Origin: Triticum aestivum
Lineage: Eukaryota > Streptophyta > Magnoliopsida > Poales > Poaceae
Direction: 5' to 3'
DNA: 64,000 nt
Assembly (NCBI RefSeq): GCF_018294505.1
Contig: NC_057802.1
Coordinates: 310,145,137 to 310,209,136, forward strand
Shown here in pieces: positions 10,385 through 22,900 of the stretch (position 1 is the first letter of the stretch; every line of letters begins with the position of its first letter). Below the pieces are notes generated by a model, which saw only the letters and a program-made list of their open reading frames with translations, did not search any database and had not been told where the DNA came from. Both the position numbers and the translations under genes were made by a program.

Positions 10385-13307
10385 GCACTTTATGCCAAGC
10401 TTAATGGCTTTAAAGAAAGCGCTGCCAGGGAGACAACCCGGAAGTTTTAGAGAGTCATTTATTTCTGTTGAGTGCTTTTATAAATTTTAAAAACACGAAA
10501 AATATAGAGGGGAACCCAAAACTTTTCAAAAAGGAAAGTGAAAGTGAGAGAGACAAGCATTGTTGAAGTGGGGGAGCTCCTTGAACTTTGTTCATGCTCA
10601 GGGAAACTTTGTGAATCTTAATTGCAGAAACTTTTCAACAAAAATAATTACCCCCTTGTAAAATTCCATTGTATTATAAAAATAATGTGCTAAGATTTGC
10701 CTTTAGGATGTTTAAATTGCTTGTTGGTTTGTGCGGTGCAAAACAGAAACTTTGGCTGTAGTGCGCGATTTTAGATTTTTTTTACTGGAACGTCAAACGC
10801 TTCTAAAACCTTTTGTACTATCTTTCTATACAAAATTTTTATTTTGCCTAATTGTTTCGGAATTTTTAGAGTTACAGAAGTATGGTGGATGTTCGAATCT
10901 TTACAGACTGTCCTGTTTTCACATATTGCTGTTATAGCTTCATTATTTGCGTATGTTTGAATTCTTGTTGAAGCCTCCTGGACTTGGGGCCATAGAATTG
11001 TGATAGAATAAAGTGGGTAATGTTTATTTATAATTAAACAATAATGTTACAGCAGTACATGATGGGATTTCATTGCCATATTCACTAACCCCGCCACTAA
11101 AAGTTCGGTTAAGTTTTGTGTGGATGAAGTGTTCGAAGATCGAGGAGGTCTCGATGTGAGGAGAAGGAGGAGAGGCAAGAGCTAAAGCTTGGGGATGCCC
11201 AAGGCACCCAAGTAAATATTCAAGGAGAATCAAGCGTCTAAGCTTGGGGATTCCCCGGAAGGCATCCCATCGTTCTTCAACAAGTATCGGTATGTTTTCG
11301 GATTCGTTTCGTTCATGTGATATGTGCAAATCTTGGAGCGTCTTTTGCATTTGGTTTTCACCTTTCTTTTATGCACCATGCTGGTATGAGATAGTCCATG
11401 GTTTATTTATAGAATTATCATTGCACTTCACTTATATCTTTTGAGTGTGGCTTTATAGAATGCTTCATGTGCTTCACTTATATCATTTGAAGTTTGGATT
11501 GCCTGTTTCACTTCACCTAGAAAACTGTTGTTTGAAGAATGCTCTTTTGCTTCACTTATATTTATTAGAGCATGGTATTTTGTAGAAAGAATTAAACTCT
11601 CATTCTTCACTTAGATCTATTTAAGAGAGTCAACAGGAATTGGTCAATTGCATGGTTAGTCATAAAATCCTACATAAAACTTGTGGATCACTAAATATGA
11701 TATGTTTGATTCCTTGCAATAGTTTTGCGATATAGAGATGGAATATGTGGGAGGCACTAGTAAATGGTTGTGTTTAGTAGGAATATTGGTGTTAAGGTTT
11801 GTGATTCCCGAAGCATGCACGTATAGTCTCTCGTTATGCTATGATGTTGGAGCATGATTAATTATTGATTGTCTTTCTTATGAGTGGCGGTCGGGGATGA
11901 GCGATGGTCTTTTCCTACCAATCTATCCCCCTAGGGGCATGCGTAGTAGTACTTTGCTTCGAGGGCTAATAAACCTTTGCAATAAGTATATGAGTTCTTT
12001 ATGACTAATGTGAGTCCATGGATTATACGCACTCTTACCTTTTCGCAATTTGCTAGCCTCTATCGTACCGTGCATTGCCCTTTCTCACATCGAGACGTGG
12101 TGCAAACTTCGCAGGTGCATCCAAACCCCGTGATATGATACGCTCTATCACACATAAGCCTTGTTATATCTTTCTCAAAACAGCCACCATACCTACCTAT
12201 TATGGCTTTTCCATGGCCATTCTGAGATATATTGCCATGCAACTTCTACCGCTTCCGTTTGATGACTTGGGCATTCATTGTCATAATTCTTTGCATGATC
12301 ATGTAGCTGACATAGTGTTTGTGGCTCAGCCACCATTCATCATTTTTTATACATGTTACGCTAGATCATTGCACATCCTGGTACATGCCAGAGGCATTTA
12401 TATAGAGTCATATTTTGTCATAGGTATCGAGTTGTAATTTTTATTTCTTTTGAGTTATAAGTAAATAGAAGTGTGATGATCATCATTATTCATTTTTAGA
12501 GCAGTGCCCCAGTGAGAAAAGGATGATGGAGACTATGATTCCCCCACAAGTCGGGACGAGACTCCGGACAATGAGAGAAAAAGAAAAAGAAAAAATAAAC
12601 AAAGAGAGAAGGGGCATTGTTTAAAGTATCCTTTACCACACTTGTGCTTCAAAGTAGCACCATGTTTTTCATATGGAGAGTCTCCTATGTTGTCACTTTC
12701 ATATACTAGTGGGAATTTTTCATTATAGGATTAGATGCACACCCACTTAGTTTTCATATTGAGCTTTCATACACTTATAGCTCTTAGTGCATTCGTTGCA
12801 TGGCAATCCCTACTCCTTGCATTGATTTGATGGGCATCTCCATACCCGTTGGTTAGCCGCGTCGATGTGAGACTTTCTTACCTTTTTGTCTTCTTTATAT
12901 TTACACCTATCATCATACTCTATTCCACCTGTAGTGCTATATCCATGGCTTGCGCTCATGTATTGCGTGATTGTTGAAAAAGCTGAAGCGCGTTAAAAAG
13001 TATGAACCAATTTCTCCGCTTATCATCGAGGTTGTGCATGATAAATACTTTGTGTTAAGAAGACAGAGCATGACAAGACTATATGACTTTGTAGGGATAG
13101 CTTTCTTTAGCGTTGATATTTTGAAAGACATGATTGTTTATTGGGATGCCTGAGTGTTGATGTCTTTATGTCAAATTATGGGCTATTGCTTTGAATCACT
13201 TATGTCTTCATGCCACGATTAGATATATGATCAAGTTTATGTTAGGTAGCATTCCAAATCAAAAATTATCTTTTTATCATTTACCTACTCGAGGACGAGC
13301 AGGAATT
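10385..13307 (+). other. Non-coding interior of the pol-less element
   Basis: No gene is visible. The 12-mer aagcttggggat, which forms the purine tract before the 3' LTR, also occurs at 11185-11196 and 11240-11251. The minus-strand frame at 11024-11350 overlaps these repeats and looks incidental. A run of short repeated 'cacttatat' phrases occurs at 11420-11560. Confidence 0.6.
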
Positions 13308-13321
13308 AAGCTTGGGGATGC
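13308..13321 (+). other. Polypurine tract of the pol-less element
   Basis: aagcttggggatgc lies immediately before the 3' LTR start at 13322, where plus-strand DNA synthesis would be primed. Confidence 0.7.
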
Positions 13322-14822
13322 TGATACGTCTCTGTCGTATCTATAATTTTTGATTGTTTCATGCCAATATTATACAACTTTCACATATTTTTGGCAACTT
13401 TTTATATGATTTATTGGACTAACCTATTGATCCAGTGCCCAGTGCCAGTTCCTGTTTGTTGCATGTTTTTTGTATCGCAGAAAATCCATATCAAAGGAAG
13501 TCCAAACGCGATAAAAATTTATGGAGATTTATTTTGGAATTTATGTGATTTTTGGGAGGTGGAATCAACGCAAACGGGGGCCCACAGAGCCCACAACCCA
13601 CCAGGGCGCGCCAGGCGCGCCCTGGCGCGCCCAAGTGTCTTGTGTCCTCCTCGAAGGTCGGATGGGGCCCTTATTCTAGCGCAAGAAAGATAATTTATGG
13701 ATAAAATCGTGTAAAAATTTCAGCACAATCGGAGTTACGGATCTCCGAGAATTTAAGAAACGGTGAAGGGCCAGATGTGGGGAACGCGAAACAGAAGAGA
13801 ACAGAGAGTGAGATCCAATCTTGGAGGGGCTCCCGCCCCTCTTCCGCCATGGAGACCAGTGGACCAGAGGGGGATCCCTCCTCCCATCTAGGGGGGAGGC
13901 CAAGGAAGAAGAAGAAGGAGGGGGCTCTCTCCCCCCTCGCTTCCGGTGGCGCCGGAGTGCCGCCGGGGCTAGGATCGTGACGGCGATCTACATCAACAAT
14001 GTTGCTACCGTCAACACCAACTTTCTGCCCCTCTATGCAGCAGTGTAACACCCCTTCTCCCTGCTGTAATCTCTACTTAAACATGGTGCTCAACTCCATA
14101 TATTATTTCCCAATGATCTATGGTTATCCTATGATGTTTGAGTAGATCCGTTTTGTCCTGTGGGTTAATCATGATCTTGGTTGGTATGATTGTATATTTT
14201 ATTTCTGGTGCTCTCCTACGGTGCCCTCCGTCTCGCGCAAAGGGGCCCCCTCTGTAGGGTGTTGCAATACGTTCATGATTTGCTTACGGTGGGTTGTGAG
14301 AGTGACAGAAGCTTAAACCCGAGTAGGTGGGTTGTGACGTATGGGAGTAAAGGGGACTTGATACTTAATGCTATGGTTGGGTTTCACGACCTTAATGATC
14401 TTTAGTAGTTGCGGATGCTTGCTAGGGGTCCAATCATAAGTGCATATGATCCAAGTAGAGAAAGTATGTTAGCTCATGCCTCTCCCTCATATAAAATTAC
14501 AAGAATGATTACCGGTACTTGTTATCGATTGCCTAGGGACAAATAACTTTCTTGTTGACAAAAACCCTTTTACTAAACACCTAACTTTTATTATCTTGCA
14601 AAATACTTCTAGTTTTATTCTTGCAAAGTAGTTCTAGCATCACTCCTACAAAATAGTTTCATACTTGTTTCCGGTAAAGCGAACGTCAAGTGTGCGTAGA
14701 GTTGTATCTGTGGTCGATAGAACTTGAGGGAATATTTGTTCTACCTTTAGCTCCTCGTTGGGTTCGACACTCTTATTTATCGAAAAAGGCTACAAACGAT
14801 CCCCTATGCTTGTGGGTTATGA
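13322..14822 (+). repeat. 3' LTR of the pol-less element
   Basis: About 1501 bp, starting tgatacgtctctgtcg. It ends gggttatga directly before the right TSD agctc (14823-14827); the expected terminal CA is changed to GA. Confidence 0.92.
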
Positions 14823-14827
14823 AGCTC

Positions 14828-15719
14828 ATGAGTGATACCAAGTTCATCAAGATAGTCATCAAGGCCTGTGTTCTTGAACTCGGTGCCATTGTCGCTTCTT
14901 ATATGCTTGATCTTCATGCCATAATTCGTCATGGCACGGTTAGCGAATCGTCTGAAGACGCCCTGCACTTCAGTCTTGAAGGTAATGATATGCACCCATG
15001 TGTAACGAGAATAGTCATCAACAATGATGAATCCATTGAGCGATGCTGCATTGGTTAGTGTAGCATAATGAGTGGGACCAAAGAGATCCATGTGAACTAA
15101 TTCAAAGGGATGAGAAGTGGTCAATGATTGTCTTCATGGAGTGCTTGGATCTGGTCATTTTTTCAGCTTCACAAGCACCGCAAAGGTGAGCTTTGACGAA
15201 TTTGACGCCCTCGATGCCAATGATATGCTTCTTCTTGACGAGTGTGCTCAAATTCCTCATGCCAGCATGTCCAAGTCGCCGATGTCATAGCCAGCACTTT
15301 AAAGCTTTTGCCAGTAGACACGTGGCTGGTTGAGGACCTAGAGAGAAATCTACAATATACAAATCACCTCTCCTAAAGCCTCTGAAGACTTTGGACTTGT
15401 CAGATTCCATTAGCACAATGCATCTATATTTGCCAAAGATGACAATCATATCAAGATCACAAAGCATTGAGACAGGCATGAGGTTGTATCATAGGGACTC
15501 GACAAGCATCACCTTTTCCATGTGTCGATCCTTTGAGATAGTAACCTTACCCAGACCCAACACCTTGTTTTTTCCTTTGTTAGCGTAGGTGATATGCTTC
15601 AGATGAGACAGAATAAGGGGAGCATTGGTGAGGAGATTCCTATCACCAGTCATGTGATTTGTGCAGCCACTGTCCAAAACCCATTCAGTAGCTTTTGGAG
15701 TATCATCCTGTAGAAGCAT
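14828..15719 (-). pseudogene. C1 pol relic: protease and integrase N-terminal half
   Basis: The aspartic protease active-site motif DSGCTNHMTG is read at about 15671-15642 on the minus strand. A GAG-pre-integrase segment follows in a broken frame (15479-15180). The integrase core then runs from 15124 with the first catalytic Asp in HMDLFGP and the second in RSDNGTEF (about 14890). The core breaks off at 14828, at the insertion of the 7408-14822 element, and resumes at 7402. It is non-functional. Confidence 0.88.
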
Positions 15720-18200
15720 TAGTCTTACTTACAAATTTATATACTTCAATTGAAGAATATGATGATCAATTTCGTTAGTGAATTTCATCAGTAAGCATAT
15801 AACAAGTAGCATAGGGATCTGTGAAATGATGAATTCATTTCATCATGATTAGCTTGCATCCCAACAAGCATTTATGTCAGGTCTTCAGCAAATTCATCAG
15901 ACATTTATTTTGTATGAAGACCTGACCCTGCAGAAGAGATTAGTTCTTCTTCTTAACCACCCACATCTGAATGGGTGGCTGAGAAGCAATGTAACGCAAG
16001 GCATTGATAGAGAACTTAGGCATTGAAGAATATGCATTTCTCTTCACAGGTGGAGTATAGTACTCATAAGAATATGCAGAGAAATTTTTAGCAGTTTTGT
16101 GCACATAGTGATTTGAAGAATGATGCACATATTCATCAGATCACAGTTTGTTTCCCGCATTGAAGTGTTAGTACGATCATGAGTTGACGTGTGTCCATTT
16201 GACGACTTTGGTCCAGGTGAAGAATTTGCCCTGGGATAGTTCCTTTTCTTCGATGGTGCCATGATGACATTCACCTGAAGATTTTGAAGAACATATTTGG
16301 GCACCCAGATTTTCTTCATAGGCGAACCATTCCTACAGTTAGTACCAACAAATCTAGCAAATACTTCACCATTCTAATTTTTGAATAGCTTATAGTTGGA
16401 GTCAAATGATTCATCAGAAGAAAGTGAAGTATCACAGTTAAAGCCAGATAGAGTGGATGGATCAACTGGGGGTCCTTTTCAACAACCCATGTGGTTTTGG
16501 GATACTACTCAGGTTTCCAATAAGAGATCCATCAGCATTTAGCTTTCTCTCAAAAGCAATACCCTCTTTCCTATGGTTCTTATTAAGAATCTGCTTCTTG
16601 CACATCACAAAGAATTTGGTGCCCTTTGAGGCTTTTGTACATGCCTGTGACATACAATTCCTTTAGACCTGCATTTTCGTCAGTAACACTTGTGGTTTCC
16701 TCAGATGAGGGCCAGGAATTGAAACAACAGAGACAGTTGAAGAAATAGCAGTAGTTGAAGCATTTGAACATTCAGCTGAAGTATTTTCATTTTCATGTTC
16801 AAGGCATTTTAAGCAAGGAGCAACAAATTCTTCCTGAGAAGCACTGATCTATTGAGCGAGGAATCGTTGTCTTTTTGAAGATCATCATGAGATGCTCTCA
16901 ACTTTTCAAGTTCTTGCTTCCTTTGAAGAAATTCATAGGACAACTTCTCATGTGTAGCTGAGAGGGCCACGTGATGACTTTCAAGTTCGTCATATTGTGA
17001 CTTTAGGCGTCTGAGATCCTCATACAAACCTTGACTGTGATCCATTTCCTCATCTAACAGATCATCACTTTTGTCTAGTAGTTTTTTAATCTTTTCCATG
17101 GAATTTTGTTGTTCAGTTGCAATTCAAATAAGTTTCTTGTAGCTAGGTTTTGCTTCACATTCAGAGTCATCATCACTGGAAGTATTAAAGTAAGCTTCTC
17201 ATGAGGTTACCTTGGCACCTCTTTCCATAAAGCAATAGGTGGGAGCATAGTCATCAGCACAGTCTTCAGTGTTGGTGGAGTCACCCTTTTCTTCATGGTC
17301 AAAGATGGACTTGCTGACGCTTGCAACACTAGAGTCAGATTCTTACTCAGAATCCATTTACTTTCCAATGAAAGCGCGAGATCTGCCGGAGGTGCTTTTC
17401 TTCTTTGATGAGTACTTTGATGAAGACTTTGACGACTTCTTCTTCTTGTCATCAGAATCGTCATCTCTGTTGGATCTTTTGTTCTTTGAGCCCTTCTTCC
17501 AGAGGGGGAAATCAGCAATGTAATGACATGTCTTCCTGCATTTGTAGCAAGTTCTTTTGTCGTAGTCATGAGCAGAAGCTTCAGTGTTCTTTGGATCGTA
17601 CTTTGAAGACTTTCCAAAACGGTTCCTTTTGGAGAACTTCTGGAACTTCCTCACGAGCATAGCCAGTTCTCGGCCAATTTCCTCAGCATCATCTGTATGC
17701 ATTCAGATAGTTCTTCATCTTCTTCAAATGAAGAAATTGCCTTTGCTTTAGCCTTTGACTTCAGAGCGCGAGGTCGTCCATAGCTGGGGCCATACATATC
17801 TCTCTTCTCAACTTGCTGAAACTCATGAGTGTCGAGCCTCTCAAGAATATCAGCGGGATCAAGTGACTTGTAATCAGGACGCTCTTGTATCATCAGGGCC
17901 AAGGTATCAAAGGAGCTATCAAGAGACCTCGGCAATTTCTTCACCACCTCATGTTAGTGATGTCAGCAGCACTCAGTGCTTGTAGCTCATTGGAGATATC
18001 TGTGAGGCGATCGAAAGTTTCCTGAACATTTTCATTATCAAGTCGAAGTGATTGAAGAGATTGCAAAGCACATCAACTCGAGAGTCACGTTGAGTGGAAA
18101 CTCCCTCATTAACCTTGGAGAGCCTATCCCAGATCAGCTTTGATGTTTCCAGTGCACTCACTCGGCCATACTGCCCTTTGTTGAGGTGTCCACACATGTT
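15720..18200 (-). pseudogene. C1 gag relic with coiled coil and damaged zinc knuckle
   Basis: Minus-strand gag continues below the Angela insertion. 18197-17651 carries the UBN2-type copia gag region in two frames. 17702-17358 holds a zinc knuckle CX2CX4HX4 in which the last Cys is replaced by Phe, followed by a Lys/Ser-rich tract. 17099-16809 is a clear heptad-type coiled coil, a known feature of Sirevirus Gag. Frameshifts near 17650, 17210 and 16750, plus stops, break it. Confidence 0.8.
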
Positions 18201-18205
18201 GTTCT
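18201..18205. repeat. Target-site duplication gttct (left copy)
   Basis: gttct at 18201-18205 is repeated at 26774-26778. It exactly flanks the Angela-type element and identifies C1 gag as its target. Confidence 0.93.
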
Positions 18206-19958
18206 TGTTGGGGAACGTAGCAGAAATTCAAAATTTTCTACGCATCACCAAGATCAATCTATGGAGTAATCTAGCAACGAGGGGAAGGGAGTGCATCTAC
18301 ATACCATTGTAGATCGCGATGCGGAAGCGTTGCAAGAACGCGGATGAAGGAGTCGTACTCGTAGCGATTCAGATCGCGGTTGATTCCGATCTAAGCACCG
18401 AAGAACGGTGCCTCCGCGTTCAACACACGTGCAGCCCGGTGACGTCTCCCACGCCTTGATCCAGCAAGGAGAGAGGGAGAGGTTGGGGAAGACTCCGTCC
18501 AGCAGCAGCACGACGGCGTGGTGGTGGTGGACGAGCGTGGCAATCCTGCAGGGCTTCGCCAAGCACTGCGGGAGAGGAGGAGGACTTGGGAGAGGGGAAG
18601 GGCTGCGCCAGAACTTGGGGTGGTGGCTTCCCTCCTACCCCTCCACTATTTATAGGTGGGGAGAGAGGGGGCCGGCCCCCTTAGATCTCATCTAGGGTTG
18701 GGGCGGCGGCCAAAGGGGGGAGGAGTGCCTCCCAAGTCAAGTGGAGGCCCTCCCCCTTAGGGTTTCCCCTCTCCCATGCGCATGGGCCTTGGGGGGCTGG
18801 TGCCCCTGGCCCATTAAGGCTAGGGCGCCCCCTTACAGCCCATGCTGCTGTATTGGACGTGGTGGAACATTTTCCGGACCTCCGGATCCCTCCGGAATCC
18901 TCCGGAACCTTCTGGAAGCTTCCCGGTACAATACCGAAAAACCCGAACTTTTCCCGGAACCCGAACAACAACTTTCCATATATAAATCTTTACCTCCGGA
19001 CCATTCCGGAACTCCTCGTGACGTCCGGGATCTCATCCGGGACTCCGAACAACATTCGGTAACCACGTACATACTTTCCCTATAACCCTAGCGTCATCGA
19101 ACCTTAAGTGTGTAGACCCTACGGGTTCGGGAACCATGCAGACATGACCGAGACGTTCTCCGGCCAATAACCAACAGTGGGATCTGGATACCCATGTTGT
19201 CACCCACATGTTCCACGATGATCTCATCGGATGAACCACGATGTCGGGGATTCAATCAATCCCGTATGCAATTCCCTTTGTCTATCGGTATGTTACTTGC
19301 CCGAGATTCGATCGTCGGTATCCCAATACCTTGTTCAATCTCGTTACCGGCAAGTCTCTTTACTCGTTCCGTAACTCACATCATCCCGTGATCAACTCCT
19401 TGGTCACATTGTGCACATTACGATGATGTCCTACCGAGTGGGCCCAGAGATACCTCTTCGTTTACACGGAGTGACAAATCCCAGTCTCGATTCGTGCCAA
19501 CCCAACAGACACTTTCGGAGATACCTGTAGTGCACCTTTATAGTCACCCAGTTACGTTGTGACGTTTGGTACACCCAAAGCATTCCTACGGTATCCGGGA
19601 GTTGCACAATCTCATGGTCTAAGGAAATGATACTTGACATTAGAAAAGCTCTGAGCAAACGAACTACACGATCTTGTGCTAGGCTTAGGATTGGGTCTTG
19701 TCCATCACATCATTCTCCTAATGATGTGATCCCGTTATCAACGACATCCAATGTCCATGGTCAGGAAACCGTAACCATCTATTGATCAACGAGCTAGTCA
19801 ACTAGAGGCTTACTAGGGACATGGTGTTGTCTATGTATCCACACATGCATCTGAGTTTCCTATCAATACAATTCTAGCATGGATAATAAAAGATTATCAT
19901 GAACAAGGAAATATAATAATAACCTATTTATTATTGCCTCTAGGGCATATTTCCAACA
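18206..19958 (-). repeat. 3' LTR of the Angela-type element
   Basis: On the plus strand it runs from tgttggggaacg to catatttccaaca. The minus-strand TATA box (revcomp of tatttata, 18647-18654) sits in a GC-rich context. Open frames inside, on both strands, are duplicated in the other LTR and are not genes. Confidence 0.95.
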
Positions 19959-19975
19959 GTCTCCCACTTGCACTA
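19959..19975 (-). other. Polypurine tract of the Angela-type element
   Basis: On the minus strand, agtgcaagtgggagac directly precedes the 3' LTR (TGTTGG...). This is the usual plus-strand primer position. Confidence 0.75.
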
Positions 19976-22900
19976 GAGTCAATAATCTAGTTCACATCGC
20001 CATGTGATTAACACTCATAGGTCACATCACCATGTGACCAACATCCAAAGAGTTCACTAGAGTCAACAATCTAGTTCACATCACTATGTGATTAACACTC
20101 AATGTGTTCTGGTTTGATCATGTTATGCTTGTGAGAGAGGTTATTAGTCAACGGGTCTGAACCTTTCAGATCCGTGTGTGCTTTACGAATATCTATGTCA
20201 TCTTGTGGATGCTACCACGCGCTATTTGGATCCATTTCAAATAATTGCTCTACTATACGAATCCGGTTTTCTACTCAGAGTCATCCGGATTAGTGTCAAA
20301 GTTCGCATCGACGTAACCCTTTACGACGAACTCCTTTTCACCTCCATAATCGAGAAAATTCCTTAGTCCACTAGATACTAAGGATAAGTTCGACCGCTGT
20401 CATGTGATCCATTCCCGGATCACTATTGTACCCCTTGACCAACTCATGGCAAGGCACACTTCATGTGCGGTACACAGCATAGCATACTGTAGAGCCTATG
20501 TCTAAAGCATAGGGGACGACCTTCGTCCTTTCTCTCTCTTCTGCTGTGGTCAGGTCTTGAGTCTTACTCAATACTCACACCTTGTAACACAGCCAAGAAC
20601 TCCTTCTTTGCTGATCAATTTTGAACTCTTTCAAAAACATGTCAAGGTGTGCGTTCTTTGAAAGTATCATCAGGCGTCTTGATCTATCTCTATAGATCTT
20701 AATGCCCAATATGTAAGCAGCTTTATCCAGGTCTTCCTTTGAAAAACTCCTTTCAAACAACCCTTTATGCTTTCCAGAAATTTTACATCATTTCGGATCA
20801 ACAATATGTCATTCACATATACTTATCAGAAATGTTGTAGCGCTCCCACTCACTTTATTGTAAATACAAGTTTCTAACAAACTTTGTATAAACCCAAAAT
20901 CTTTGATCACTCCATCAAAGCGTATATTCTGACTCCGAGATTCTTGCTCTAGTCCATGGAAGGATCGCTGGAGCTAGCATACCTATTAGCATCCTTAGGA
21001 TCGACAAAACCTTTCTGATTGTATCACATACAACCTTTCCTTACGAAAACTGGTAAGGAAACTTGTTTTGACATCCATCTGCCAGATTTCATAAATGCAG
21101 CTAATGCTAACGTGATTCCGACGGACTTAAGCATCGCTACGGATGAGAAAATCTCATCGTAGTCAACTCCTTGAACTTGTGGAAATACTCTTTGCCACAA
21201 GTCGAGCTTCATGGACGGTAACATTACCGTACACGTCCGTCTTCTTCTCAAAGATCCATTTATCTCGGATTTCATGGCTTCTAACCATTTGTCAGAATAT
21301 GGGCCCACCATCGCTTCTCCATAGCTCGTAGGTTCAGTATTGTCCAACAACATGATATCCCAAACAGGATCACGTACCACTCTGAAGTAGCACGCATCCT
21401 CGTCGTCCTACGAGGTTTGGTAGTGACTTGATCCGAAGTCTCATGATCACTATCATAAGCTTCCACTTCAATTGGTGTAGGTGCCACAGGAACAACTTCC
21501 TGTGCCCTGCTATACACTAGTCGAAGTGACGGTTCAATAACCTTATCAAGTCTCCACCATCCTCCCACTCAATTCTTTCGAGAGAAACTTTTCCTCAAGA
21601 AAGGACCTGTTTCTAGAAGCAATTACTTTTGCTTCCAGATCTGAAATAGGAGGTATACCCAACTGTTTTGGGTATTCTATGAAGACGCATTTATCCGCTT
21701 TGGGTTCGAGCTTATCAGCCTGAAACTTTTTCACATCAGCGTCGCAGCCCCAAATTTTTAAGAAACGACAACTTAGGTTTCTCTAAACGGTGTCGTCTCA
21801 ACGGAATTGCGTGGTGCCCCTTTTAAAGTGAATGCGGTTGTCTCTAATGCCTAACCCATAAACGATAGTGGTAATTCGATAAGAGACATCATGGTATGCA
21901 CCATATCCAATAGGGTGTAGTTATGATGTTCGGACACACCATCACACTATGGTGTTCCAGGCGGTATTAATTGTGAAACACTTTCCACAATGTCTTAACT
22001 GTGTGCCAAACTCGTAACTCAGATACTCATCTCTATGATCATATCACAGACATTTTATCCTCTTGTCACGACGATCTTCAACTTCACTCTGAAATTACTT
22101 GAACCTTTCAATAATTCAGACTTGTGTTTCATCAAGCAAATACACTCAGCATCTACTCAAACCATCTGTGAAGTAAGAACATAACGATATCCATTGCATG
22201 CCTCAGCACTCATTGGACTGCATACATCAAAATGTATTACTTCCAATAAGTTGCTCTCTTGTTCCATCTTACTGAAAACGTGGCCTTTCAGTCATCTTGT
22301 CCATGTGGTATGATTTGCATGTCTCAAGTGATTCAAAATCAAGTGAGTCCAAACGATCCATCTGCATGGAGTTTCTTCATGCATATATACCAATTGACAT
22401 GGTTCGCATGTCTCAATCTTTTCAAAAACGAGTGAGTCCAAAGATCCATCTACATGGAGCTTCTTCATGCGTTTTATCCCAATATGACTCAAATAGCAGT
22501 GCCACAAGTATGTGGTACTATCATTACTTTTGGCATGAACATGTGTATCACTACGATCGAGATTCATTTTAGGTGCAAGACCATTGAAGGTATCAAATAA
22601 ACAGAGTAACCATTATTCTCCTTAAATGAATAACCGTATTGCGATAAACATAATCCAATCATGTTTATGCTCAACGCAAACACCAATCTCGATGGTAGAG
22701 GGAGCATGCGATGCTTGATCACATCAACCTTGGAAACACTTCCAACACACATCGTCATCTCACTTTTAGCTAGTCTCCATTTATTCCGCAGCTTTTATTT
22801 CGAGTTACTAACACTTAGCAACCGAACTGGTATCCAATACCCTGGTGCTGCTAGGAGTACTAGTAAAGTACACATTCATATAACGTATATCCAATATACT

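Larger units (their letters stand above)
7408..14822 (+). mobile_element. Pol-less Athila-like LTR element (LARD type) with an unknown ORF
   Basis: Two related LTRs (7408-8911 and 13322-14822) bracket a 4.4-kb interior. A PBS-like ggcgccgttgctgggga lies at 8923-8940, matching the tRNA-Asp-type site of Athila-like gypsy elements. A purine tract sits directly before the right LTR. The 5-bp TSD agctc proves a clean insertion into C1. No protease, integrase or reverse transcriptase motifs were found in either strand; the only sizeable frame is 9036-10384. It must therefore have moved with proteins made by another element. The right LTR ends in GA rather than CA. LTR differences are more numerous than between the Angela or Sirevirus LTR pairs in this window, so this insertion is probably older. 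Confidence 0.9.

Noticed and set aside
11024..11350. 108-codon minus-strand ORF in the pol-less element
   Set aside because: It overlaps PPT-like repeats, has no recognisable domain and runs opposite to the element's own ORF.
18408..19426. Several ORFs on both strands in the Angela LTR
   Set aside because: They are duplicated at 25223-26241 in the other LTR and correspond to no protein.
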